A stretch of DNA of 21,284 nt from a virus, in the IMG/VR virus record IMGVR_UViG_3300030450_000810, positions 1-21,284 of that record; one strand, given 5' to 3'. This document shows positions 1 through 8,600 of this stretch, piece by piece (the first letter of the stretch is position 1; each line of letters begins with the position of its first letter). Under the pieces are notes generated by a model. That model saw only the letters and a program-made list of their open reading frames with translations. It had not been told where the DNA came from and ran no database searches. The position numbers were made by a program, and so were the translations under genes.

Positions 1-804
1 GAAGTTAGTAGAGATTTAATAAGGCCATATATGGGTAACTATGAAGTAATACCTGCTAATACAAGAGTTAATGTAACTTTTGATGTAGAAATGGCGGGGT
101 CTGGGACAGGCGGTGTAGCTCCAAAATACGGAAGTGTTTTAAAAGCGTGTGGACTTAGTGAAACAATAAGCGGTGGTAATACAGTTACTTATGCACCTGT
201 AGCAACACCATCAGACAGCGTTACATTATTTGTTAATTATGATGGTATTAGACATATTGTTAAAGGCTGTAGAGGTACATTTAGCATTTCTGCTGAGGTA
301 AACAACATACCCCGCATTTCTTTTAATTTGACAGGATTATTTACAGCCCCTACTGATGATGCTTCACCAACTGTAACAGTAAGCAACCAAGCATCACCAC
401 TTATATTTAAAAATGGAAGTACTTCTGCTTTCTCTATATTTGGTTATGGTGCAGCATTACAATCATGGAACTTAGACTTTAATAATGAAGTAATTTATAG
501 AGAATTAGTAGGTGGTACAAAAGAAGTATTAATTACGGATCGTAAACCTTCTGGTACTGCTGTTGTAGAAGCTGTTGCTTTATCTGCTCATAACTTTTTT
601 ACTGACTATACTAATACCTCTACTGGCACAAACACTTGGTTACATGGAACAACTGCAGGTAATAAGGTCACAGTATCTTGCCCACAATCTGATTTAGGAC
701 AGCCAGCATATGAAGATTCAGATGGTATAACAATGCTATCTTTACCATTTATGGCAGTACCTACATCTGCAGGGCAGAATGAATTTTCTTTAATTTATAC
801 CTAA
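1..804 (+). CDS. Phage major tail tube protein, 5' end cut by the window
   Basis: Probable siphovirus tail tube subunit, which polymerises into the hollow tube through which DNA passes. The reading frame is open from the first base, and the residues before the first ATG at 31 (ending IRPYMGN) read like the family N-terminal strand, so the gene very likely starts outside the window. Visible family features are the EMAGSG segment, then a PKYG...LKACGLSE block, the TVTYAP strand, the VNYDGIRHIVKGCRGT block and a second beta-rich half. The length of at least 267 residues suits a tube protein with an added Ig-like portion. It is followed by a 54-nt gap and the tail assembly chaperone, the usual lambda order. 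The family call is from remembered motifs. Confidence 0.82.
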   Translation, partial: EVSRDLIRPYMGNYEVIPANTRVNVTFDVEMAGSGTGGVAPKYGSVLKACGLSETISGGNTVTYAPVATPSDSVTLFVNYDGIRHIVKGCRGTFSISAEVNNIPRISFNLTGLFTAPTDDASPTVTVSNQASPLIFKNGSTSAFSIFGYGAALQSWNLDFNNEVIYRELVGGTKEVLITDRKPSGTAVVEAVALSAHNFFTDYTNTSTGTNTWLHGTTAGNKVTVSCPQSDLGQPAYEDSDGITMLSLPFMAVPTSAGQNEFSLIYT

Positions 805-823
805 AGTTGCATAGATTATAAAA

Positions 824-835
824 AGGGTTTACCCT
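824..835. promoter_or_regulatory. Operator-like dyad AGGGT-TT-ACCCT
   Basis: A 5-bp inverted repeat around a TT centre in the gap between the tail tube and gpG genes. It matches the dyads at 12353 and 13681 and the partial copy at 19040. A TTGCAT lies upstream at 807-812. The two-base loop is too tight for a good RNA hairpin, which favours a protein-binding site. An alternative hairpin, TTTACC (828-833) with GGTAAA (840-845), overlaps it and is the competing explanation. Confidence 0.45.
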
Positions 836-858
836 AGTTGGTAAATACTCTTAATTAA

Positions 859-1203
859 ATGGCTTTTGTTTTAGATCAAAGCGATACCTACAAATGCAAA
901 GTAGAAATAGAAGTACCTGTTGGTAAAAAAACAGAGACACAGGATTTTTATGCAGAATTTAAAAACATTTCACAATCAAGGCTTCAGGAAATGATGAACC
1001 AGGTGGCAAATCAAGAAATGTTAGATGTAGATGTTGCCAAAGAAATATTAATGGGGTGGGAAGGTTTAGAAATGTCAGATGGTTCTGAAGTACCTTTCAA
1101 CAAAACTAATAGAAATAAATTACTTGATGTAAGAGGTGTTGCTACTGCAATTTCTTATGCATTTGTAGAGTCTTGTAAAAATAAGAACATAAAAAACTTA
1201 TAG
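859..1203 (+). CDS. Tail assembly chaperone, gpG-like zero-frame product
   Basis: 114-residue protein in the position of lambda gpG, between tail tube and tape measure. Such chaperones coat the tape measure protein during tail assembly and are not in the mature virion. The sequence is acidic and soluble (YAEFKNISQSRLQEMMNQ, then a VDVAKEILMGWEGL segment) and ends in a Lys/Asn-rich tail that carries the slippery sequence just before the TAG stop. The start is the only ATG that fits. No Shine-Dalgarno is seen; an AT-rich leader (TTAATTAA) precedes it. The assignment rests mainly on position, size and the frameshift arrangement. Confidence 0.75.
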   Translation: MAFVLDQSDTYKCKVEIEVPVGKKTETQDFYAEFKNISQSRLQEMMNQVANQEMLDVDVAKEILMGWEGLEMSDGSEVPFNKTNRNKLLDVRGVATAISYAFVESCKNKNIKNL

Positions 1204-1523
1204 GGGCAGGTGAATATTGGGCTTCTGGTTCAACTGTCATTGATAAAACAGCAGAAGATGATGCAGTATTAGGTATTACTGTTGAAAAAAAAGAAGAAGT
1301 AGATAAAGATTTTTATATTTACCCTGATAATTGGGAAGCTGTAAATATGTTTTTAAAGGTACAGACGCAATGGCGTGTAGGAATGGGTGGAATTATTGGT
1401 TTAGACTATACATCTGTGATAGAAATGATTAAACTGTATACAGATAAACCTGCAGAATTAATGGAAAGCATACAAGTTATAGAAGCTGCAGTATTACAGA
1501 CAATGAGTAAGGAGAATAAATAG
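859..1523 (+). CDS. Tail assembly chaperone gpGT-like fusion made by -1 frameshift
   Basis: The 113 codons from 859 to 1197 are joined by a -1 shift to the frame running from 1197 to the TAG at 1521-1523, giving a fusion of about 221 residues. The second frame has no plausible start: it opens only after a TAA at 1182-1184 and its first ATG comes about 150 nt later. It encodes a real domain (IGAGEYWASGS near its start, then FLKVQTQWRVGMGGIIGLDY), which I recognise as DUF1799-like, the T domain that follows G in many lambdoid phages. In lambda the minor gpGT product bridges the tape measure and tail tube subunits. The stop abuts the tape measure ATG at 1524. Frameshift efficiency cannot be judged from sequence. 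Confidence 0.78.
1191..1197 (+). promoter_or_regulatory. Slippery heptamer A AAA AAC for -1 frameshifting
   Basis: In the zero frame the codons are ATA AAA AAC TTA TAG, which gives the canonical X XXY YYZ heptamer at 1191-1197, two codons before the stop. The -1 frame is open only from 1185, so the two frames overlap for just 19 nt, and the heptamer sits in that overlap. I see no strong downstream hairpin by eye. Confidence 0.75.
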
Positions 1524-3158
1524 ATGGCTGCAAAGTTTGATTTAATAGTAGCCGCAAAAACTGTAGGGGCAGGTTCTTTAAAACGTCTTGGTAATTCTAT
1601 GCAAGGCGTACAGGGAAGGGTTAAAAACCTACGTATGGCAATGTCTGGACTTAATAAGACATTTGCAGCATTAGGTTTGATCTTATCTACAGGTGCTTTT
1701 GTACGTATGGTCAAAGGTTCTATTGATGCTGCAGATGCTTTTGGTAAATTAGAGACACAAACAGGAATAGCAGCTAATACATTACAGGCATATGTAAACG
1801 CAGGTAAATTAGCAGGTGTTGAACAGGCAACTATAGAAAAAGGTTTAAGAAGATTAGCACAATCAATGCGAGAAGCAGATCAGGGTGTTGCTACATATAA
1901 AGATGCTTTTGATTCTTTAGGTATATCTGTAAGGACAACTGATGGCATATTAAAAACAAATCAACAGTTATTAGGTGAAATAGCAGATAGATTTTCTCAA
2001 ATGGAAGATGGTGCAACTAAATCTGCTATTGCAATGGAAATATTCGGTAGGTCTGGGTCGCAAATGGTTAATCTTCTTAATGATGGTAAAGCAAAACTAG
2101 AAGAATTTAATTTTGAAGTATCGGATAGATTTGCAGCGAACTCGGAATATTTTAATGACCAAATGACTGCTTTAGTTATTAAGTTGCAAGGTTTTACTAT
2201 GCAAATGGCAGATCATTTATTGCCTACTCTAAATAATCTTGCAGAAATGTTTAGCAATATAACTGAAAATGGAGCAGATCTAACTTTACTTTTTCAATCT
2301 ATTGCTGTTGTATTAAAAATAACGGCTAGTACTCTATTTACTGTTGTTGCAGGTTTTAGATTTCTTGGCACAACTGTAGTACAAGTAGCAAAGGCAGCAT
2401 GGAAAGCAGCTAAGTTTGATTTTAATGGTGCATGGGAAGAATTGCAAAATGGTTTAACTACAACTAGAGAGCAATTTGAAAAAGACATGAAAATATTTGA
2501 AAATATTTGGAAAGGATCTTCAGAAGCAAGTGAAGATTATGGTAAAAAAACTGGCAATATGCTTAATAGGACTTTTGGACAAGCTATGGTTGCAAAACTT
2601 GATGCTTTTAAGAAAAGTATAAAAGGTGTTGGTGATGCTATGGGTGATGTTGTTGTTAAAGGGATAAAAGGTATGGAAGATGCATTAGTAGATTTTGTTA
2701 TGAAAGGTACTATTAGTTTTAGAAACTTAGCAAACTCTATAATTTCAGATATGGTAAGAATTGCAATACAGCAAACAATAACAGCACCATTAACAGGTTG
2801 GTTTAAAGGATTATTTAGTGCAAAAGGTAATGTATTAGAAAATGGCAAACATCTAACAGCTTATGCAAAAGGTGGTGTTATTGATAGTCCACATTTTAAA
2901 TATATGGCAAATGGTGGTGTAGCTGTTGCAGGTGAAGCAATGGGGGCAGAAGCTATTCTTCCATTATCTAGGGGTAGTGATGGTAAATTAGGCGTAAAGG
3001 CACAAGGAGGAGGTACTAATATTGTTGTTAATGTAGATGCTTCTGGTAGCAATGTAGAAGGTGATGAAAATGAAGGTAGAGCATTAGGATTAGCATTATC
3101 AGTAGCTATAGAAACTGAACTTATTAAACAAAAAAGACCAGGAGGTTTATTAGCATAA
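1524..3158 (+). CDS. Tail tape measure protein
   Basis: 544-residue tape measure protein, homologous in role to lambda gpH. It sets tail length and takes part in DNA delivery through the envelope. The N-terminus has helical repeats and the segment SIDAADAFGKLETQTGIAAN, typical of the family. Long amphipathic helices follow, then a hydrophobic stretch at about residues 255-295 (SIAVVLKITASTLFTVVAG...) that could insert into membrane. A lambda tape-measure C-terminal-like region (about 390-430, with GTISFRNLANSIISDMVRIA) is followed by a Gly-rich tail with a GEAMGAEAILPL motif common in these proteins. At the rule-of-thumb 1.5 Angstrom per residue it predicts a short tail near 80 nm. It starts directly after the gpGT stop and shares 1 nt with gpM (TAATG). 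Confidence 0.9.
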   Translation: MAAKFDLIVAAKTVGAGSLKRLGNSMQGVQGRVKNLRMAMSGLNKTFAALGLILSTGAFVRMVKGSIDAADAFGKLETQTGIAANTLQAYVNAGKLAGVEQATIEKGLRRLAQSMREADQGVATYKDAFDSLGISVRTTDGILKTNQQLLGEIADRFSQMEDGATKSAIAMEIFGRSGSQMVNLLNDGKAKLEEFNFEVSDRFAANSEYFNDQMTALVIKLQGFTMQMADHLLPTLNNLAEMFSNITENGADLTLLFQSIAVVLKITASTLFTVVAGFRFLGTTVVQVAKAAWKAAKFDFNGAWEELQNGLTTTREQFEKDMKIFENIWKGSSEASEDYGKKTGNMLNRTFGQAMVAKLDAFKKSIKGVGDAMGDVVVKGIKGMEDALVDFVMKGTISFRNLANSIISDMVRIAIQQTITAPLTGWFKGLFSAKGNVLENGKHLTAYAKGGVIDSPHFKYMANGGVAVAGEAMGAEAILPLSRGSDGKLGVKAQGGGTNIVVNVDASGSNVEGDENEGRALGLALSVAIETELIKQKRPGGLLA

Positions 3159-3727
3159 TGGCAACATTTCCATCAATAGAACCTAGCTATGGGTTAACAA
3201 AAACTTCTGCACCTAAAACACGTATTGTACAGTTTGCAGATGGTTATGAACATAGAATTTTATTTGGTTTAGCTAGTCATCAAAACCCAGAAACTTATAA
3301 TCTTGCTTTTAACAATATTACAGAATCGGATTCAGATGTTATAGAAGGATTCTTAAGAAGTAGAGCTAATGACAATGAAAGTTTTACATATAGTCCACCA
3401 TCAGAAGGTTTTACAAAAACAGGTACTTATTCACAATCAGGTACAACAGTCACAATAACTATTACAGATCATGGTGTTGCTATAAATGATGTATTAACTA
3501 TTGATTACACATCTGGTAGTGCTGTAGATGGTACTTTTGTAGTCGCTTCTGTAACTAGTGAAGATGTATTTACTGTAGTGGCTGCTGCTAGTGCCACAAA
3601 TAGCGGTAATGTATCAATTACGTTAGCAGGTGCTAAAAAGTTTGTATGTGAGAGATGGAATAAAAGAATAAATTATCCTAATAGAGCAACAATTACAGCA
3701 ACATTTAGGCAGGTATTTGAACCATGA
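3158..3727 (+). CDS. Minor tail protein, lambda gpM family
   Basis: 189-residue distal tail-tip protein of the lambda gpM type, which helps close the tail tip around the tape measure. The N-terminus (FPSIEPSYGLTKTSAPKTRIVQFADGYEHR) and C-terminus (KKFVCERWNKRINYPNRATITATFRQVFEP) match the family; lambda gpM is only about 109 residues. The extra length is a Thr/Val-rich beta segment inserted at about residues 90-158 (finding below). It overlaps the tape measure gene by 1 nt and gpL by 4 nt (ATGA), so translational coupling is likely. Confidence 0.85.
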   Translation: MATFPSIEPSYGLTKTSAPKTRIVQFADGYEHRILFGLASHQNPETYNLAFNNITESDSDVIEGFLRSRANDNESFTYSPPSEGFTKTGTYSQSGTTVTITITDHGVAINDVLTIDYTSGSAVDGTFVVASVTSEDVFTVVAAASATNSGNVSITLAGAKKFVCERWNKRINYPNRATITATFRQVFEP

Positions 3728-4302
3728 GTAGTGATGCCATTGTTAGCAATCTTCAGAATACAAACCCTTCAGCAATAATTGAACTTTTTACACTTGCTTT
3801 AGATAATTCATTACATGGTGCTACTACTGTTTATAGGTTTCATGCAGGTACTAGCCTAAAAGATAATGGTGAAATAGTTTGGGCAGGTAATAGTTACCAA
3901 AGATTCCCAATACAAGCAGAAGGTTTTGCATTTCAAAGAGGGCAATTACCAAGACCTACATTAACTGTTAGCAATGCATTAGGAACAATTACAGCTATTT
4001 TATTAAGTGTAAATAATACAACAACAGGTAATGATCTTACAGGGGCAACAGTTACACGTATTAGAACTCTTGCAAAATTCTTAGATGCTGTTAATTTTGC
4101 TAGTAATGTTAATCCTTATGGTACGCCAGACCCTACCGCAGAATTTCCTCAAGAAATATACAAAATAGATAGAAAGTCAGCAGAAAATAGGGAAGTTGTA
4201 AAGTTTGAATTGGCTGCTGTATTTGATCTTGCAGGTATAAGATCACCTAAAAGACAATGCACAAGGGCGGAATTTCCTTCTATTGGTACTATTGCAACAT
4301 GA
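3724..4302 (+). CDS. Minor tail protein, lambda gpL family
   Basis: 192-residue tail-tip protein of the gpL type. The core (NPSAIIELFTLALDN, then a WAGNSYQRFPIQAEGFAFQRGQLPRPTLTVSNALGT region and EIYKIDRKSAENREVVKFELAAVFDLAGI) is characteristic. Lambda gpL is about 232 residues and has a C-terminal four-cysteine iron-sulfur domain. Here the protein ends soon after SPKRQC with a single cysteine in that region, so the metal-binding part seems absent. The gene overlaps gpM and gpK by ATGA junctions. Confidence 0.83.
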   Translation: MSSDAIVSNLQNTNPSAIIELFTLALDNSLHGATTVYRFHAGTSLKDNGEIVWAGNSYQRFPIQAEGFAFQRGQLPRPTLTVSNALGTITAILLSVNNTTTGNDLTGATVTRIRTLAKFLDAVNFASNVNPYGTPDPTAEFPQEIYKIDRKSAENREVVKFELAAVFDLAGIRSPKRQCTRAEFPSIGTIAT

Positions 4303-5000
4303 ATTGGAAAGAAGCTGCACTTAACCATGCAATACAGGAAGATCCAAAAGAATGTGTAGGTCTTTTGTTAAATATTAGAGGAAAGGAAAGATACTATCCC
4401 TGCCGTAATTTATCTATGACAGCACACCAATGCTTTATTCTTGATCCAGAAGATTATGTAAAGGCTACAAATATAGGTGAAGTTTCTGCTGTTGTACATA
4501 GTCACCCCACAACACCACCTGTAGCTAGTCAAGCAGATAAAGTTGCTTGTGAACAAAGTAAATTACCTTGGCATATTGTTAATCCTAAAACAAAACAATG
4601 GGGGTATTATGAACCACAGGGATATGAAGCACCTTTATTAGGTAGACAATGGGTATGGGGTGTCACAGATTGTTGGTCATTAGTAAGAGATTATTATAAA
4701 AAAGAAAAGAAGATAGATTTAACTGATTATGAAAGGCCGATAACACCAGAAGAATTTATGAAAGCACCCTTATTTGAAAAATATGCAATAGAAACAGGTT
4801 TTAGAGAATTAGAACCCAACGAAAAATTACAAAGTGGTGATGTTTTATTAATGAGTATTTTGGATAGCACTTTAAATCATGTGGCTATTTTTCTTGGTGA
4901 TGATGTATTGCATCATTTAACAGATAGACTAAGTTGTAGAGAACCTTATTCTCAATGGTTGTTAAAATGTACAGGAAAGAGGTATAGGTATGTTACGTAA
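4299..5000 (+). CDS. Tail tip assembly protein gpK: JAMM plus NlpC/P60 peptidase
   Basis: Two-domain tail protein like lambda gpK. The N-terminal JAMM/MPN+ metalloprotease shows Glu18 (KECVGLL) and the zinc motif His67-Ser-His69-Pro with Ser77 and Asp80. The C-terminal NlpC/P60 papain-like domain shows Cys125 (TDCWSLV) and His194 (NHVAIF), with His205/His206 as possible third residues. Such proteins act in tail-tip maturation, and the NlpC/P60 half may cut host peptidoglycan. I chose ATG 4299, which overlaps the gpL stop (ATGA) and gives 233 residues. An in-frame ATG at 4257 would add 14 residues but lies deep inside gpL. All predicted catalytic residues appear intact. Confidence 0.9.
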   Translation: MNWKEAALNHAIQEDPKECVGLLLNIRGKERYYPCRNLSMTAHQCFILDPEDYVKATNIGEVSAVVHSHPTTPPVASQADKVACEQSKLPWHIVNPKTKQWGYYEPQGYEAPLLGRQWVWGVTDCWSLVRDYYKKEKKIDLTDYERPITPEEFMKAPLFEKYAIETGFRELEPNEKLQSGDVLLMSILDSTLNHVAIFLGDDVLHHLTDRLSCREPYSQWLLKCTGKRYRYVT

Positions 5001-5601
5001 AATAAAATTATATGGTGAACTTGCAGAGTTTGTAGGCCATAAAGAATTTGAAGTAAAGGCAGATACATTAGCCCATGCTGTTAGTTTTTTAATTAATAAC
5101 TTTCAGGGAATTGAAAGGTTTATGAGTCCTAAATATTACCAGCTAAAAGTTGGTAATTATTCTATAAATGAAGAAGAGTTTGCGCACCCCATAGGAAAAG
5201 AAGATATACATTTTATACCTGTTATAAGTGGTGCAGGTAGAGGTTTTGGAAAAATATTATTAGGTGCTGCAATGATTGGATTAGCTTTTGCAACAGGTGG
5301 TGCAAGTCTTGGGGCTTCGGGTTTAACATTCAAAGCATCAAGTTTAGGTGGAGCTTTTGTGGCTAAAGCTGTAACGGGTATTGGTGCTACTCTTGTATTA
5401 TCAGGTGTATCTGAAATGTTGTTCCCTTTACCAGATGTACCTAAATTTGAATCTACTGAAGATCCTAGACTGTCATTTAGTTTTGGTGGTACACAGCAGA
5501 CAGGCAGGGCAGGTACACCAGTACCTTTAGTTTATGGAGAAATATTTACTGGTAGTGTAGTAATAAGTGGTGGTATTGATACTGAACAGGTGCAAGCATG
5601 A
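4990..5601 (+). CDS. Tail assembly protein, lambda gpI family
   Basis: 203-residue gpI-type protein, needed for tail-tip assembly alongside gpK and gpJ. Residues 1-78 read as a ubiquitin-like beta-grasp fold (KIKLYGELAEFVG, later HFIPVISGAGRG). A Gly/Ala-rich hydrophobic hairpin follows at about residues 82-145 (ILLGAAMIGLAFATGGASLG...). The conserved C-terminus PVPLVYGEIFTGSVVISGGI is diagnostic of the family. It overlaps gpK by 11 nt and gpJ by 4 nt (ATGA). Confidence 0.88.
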   Translation: MLRKIKLYGELAEFVGHKEFEVKADTLAHAVSFLINNFQGIERFMSPKYYQLKVGNYSINEEEFAHPIGKEDIHFIPVISGAGRGFGKILLGAAMIGLAFATGGASLGASGLTFKASSLGGAFVAKAVTGIGATLVLSGVSEMLFPLPDVPKFESTEDPRLSFSFGGTQQTGRAGTPVPLVYGEIFTGSVVISGGIDTEQVQA

Positions 5602-8600
5602 TTGAAAAAAAACATCTTATTCGAGGTGCTAAAGGTAATGATCCACCTCCCGCACCGCCAAAACCAACTAGAGAGCCAGATACTTTACATAGTAGGCAGT
5701 TTGCTACTTTCCTTGACCTTGTTTCTGAAGGTGAAATAGAAGGTTTTGCAACGGCATCTAAAGAAGGTAGAACAAAAGGTACAACTGCTTATAATAATGC
5801 AGCTTTAAAAGATGTTTTTCTTAATAACACACCTGTACTCAGAGCATCAGCCGATAGTGCAAGCCCACAAACAACAGATTATAATTTTCAAGATGTAAAG
5901 TTTACACCTCGTTTTGGTACTGGCAGTCAAACAAAAATATCTGGTATTGAAAGTAGTGTTTCAACTACAAGTGTAGGGGTAGAAGTTACAGCAAGTACTC
6001 CTGTAACAAGGCAGATAACAAATACAAATGTTGATGCAGTAAAGGTCTCAATAACATTTCCACAATTACAAAAAGCTACTGATGCAGGTGATTTATTAGG
6101 TTCAGAAGTTCAACTTAAAGTAGCTGTTCAATATAATTCTGGTGGATACACTGATATTATTACAGACACTATAAAAGGTAGAAGTGGTGATGCATACCAG
6201 AAAGATTACAGAGTTAATATAACTGGTTCTTTTCCTGTTGATATTAGAGTAATTAGGGTTACAGCAGATAGTACAAGTACTAATTTAAGGGATAGTTTTC
6301 AATGGACAAGTTACGGAGAAATTATTGATGATGCTTCTACATATCTAAATAGTGCATATAGTTCAATTAGGCTAGATTCTATGCAGTTTAGTTCTATACC
6401 TGCACGTAGATTTAGAATAAGAGGAATAAAAGTAAGAATACCAGGAGCAGGTGCATCTAGTTCTGGTACGCCAAGTATTGATAATGAAACTGGTCGTATT
6501 GTTTACCCAACTGGATATATTTTTAATGGGGTAATGGGTGCTGCGGTATGGACTACTTGCCCTGCAATGATTTTATTAGACCTGCTTACTAATACACGTT
6601 ATGGTTTTGGTGATCATATAACAGATAGTAATTTAGATTTATTTTCTTTTGTAGCCGCTAGTAAATTTGCTAATACCCTTGTTGATGATGGTTTTGGAGG
6701 TCAAGAACCTAGATTTAGTTGCAATGTTAATATACAAAGTCCACAAGAAGCATTTGACCTTATAAATTCATTAGCGGGTGTAATGCGCTGTATGCCTATA
6801 TGGTCTGCAGGTTCAATTACAATTACACAAGATAAAATTGCTGATCCTAGTTATTTATTTAGCCTGTCTAATGTTGGTGAAGGTGGTTTTTCATATTCTG
6901 GTAGCAGTTTAAAAACTAGACATAGTGTTATATCTGTTGCCTACTTCAATATGGATAGTCAGGAAATAGATTATGAAGTGGTAGAAGATACAACTGCAAT
7001 ATCTAAAATAGGTACTGTTGTTAAACAGATAAGTGCATTTGCGTGTACATCAAGAGGTCAGGCTAGACGTTTAGGTAAAGCTGTATTATTTGCAGAACAA
7101 AATGAATCAGAAATAGTAGCATTTTCTACTTCTATAGATTCTGGTGCAGTAGTGAGACCTGGTGCAATTATAGAAATACAAGACCCAGTAAGGGCAGGTG
7201 CTAGAAGAGGTGGTAGGTTATCTGCTGTTACTTCTACAACTGTAGTTACTGTAGATGATACTGAAGCAACAGATTTAGCCGTAGATGCAAGTGGCAATCC
7301 TGTCGGTGACGCAACTTTAGCTGTAATTTTACCTGATGGTACTTTTGAAAGCCGTACAATCTCAAGTGTCTCAAATGGAACTATTACTGTAAGTTCTGCA
7401 TTTTCTCAAACACCTAATGTAAATGCAAATTACCTTATATCAAACGTAACGATTCAATCTCAACTATTCAGAGTAATAACAATAGAGGAACAAGATGGTA
7501 TAAATTATGCAATTACAGCTTTATCCTATGTAGAAGGTAAATATGCATACATTGAAGATGGTGAAGCTATACCTGCACGTAATACATCAAATCTTACAGA
7601 ATTAAAAGACCCACCATTAGGTTTAGCTGCTTCAGAACAGATATTTCCTATTAATAACCAGGCTGTATCTAAAATTGTTATTAGTTGGCAGCCAATAGTA
7701 GGTGTAACCCAATATCAAGTTAACTACAGATTTGGTAATGATAATTTTATAAGTGAAAAGGTATCTAGACCTGATTTTGAAATAATGAACAGCAGAAAGG
7801 GTACTTATGATATACAAGTATTTTCATATAACGTATTAGATCAATTATCAGCATCATCTAGTTCTATACAGTTTGAAGCACTTGGTAAAACTGCATTACC
7901 AGAAGATGTAACAGGTCTGTTAGTAGAACCAGTATCAGATCAATTTCTTAGATTACGTTTTAATAAAGCTACAGATATTGATGTTACGCATGGTGGAAAC
8001 GTAGTAGTAAGGCATAGTAATTTAACTAATGGGAATGGTACTTTTACTAATTCTGTTGATATTATCCCTGCTCTACCAGGAAACGTATCGGAAACTTTAG
8101 TACCTGCTGTAGATGGTGAGTATATTTTAAAATTTCGTGATGATGGTGGTAGGTTAAGTAGTGGTGAAGCATCTGTTGTTGTAACTAATCCTGATCCATT
8201 TCCAAAACTTGTTGCATTTACAGATAGAGAAGATACAGATTCACCACCTTTTGGTGGTACAAAAGTAGATTGTTTTTATAGTGATGATGTAAATGGTCTT
8301 GTCTTAGGTTCATTAGAAACATTAGATTCTGTTACTGATTTTGATGCTATTGCTGACTTTGATTTCTTAGGTGCTGTAGATATAACAGGTGGCAGTTATG
8401 ATTTCGCAAATATTTTAGATTTAGGTTCCACACACCCTTTAAGACTTACTAGGCATTTTGTAACACAGGGTTTTTATCCTAATGATCTAATTGATAAACG
8501 AACAGCAAATATTGATACTTGGACTGATTTCGATTCTGCAACTGCATTTGATGTTAATGCAAAACTTTTAGTAGCCACAACTACTGCAGCACCTTCTAAT

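Noticed and set aside
1406-1714. Antisense open frame across gpGT and the tape measure start
   Set aside because: It lies opposite two well-supported genes and has no recognisable protein features; the same holds for antisense frames at 2294-3052, 7058-7817, 9484-9957, 11858-12250, 13123-13503, 15504-15771, 16324-16533, 19442-19645 and 20806-21021.
4257-4298. N-terminal extension of gpK from ATG 4257
   Set aside because: It would overlap gpL by 46 nt, whereas ATG 4299 gives the ATGA junction used throughout the operon and fits the expected domain start.
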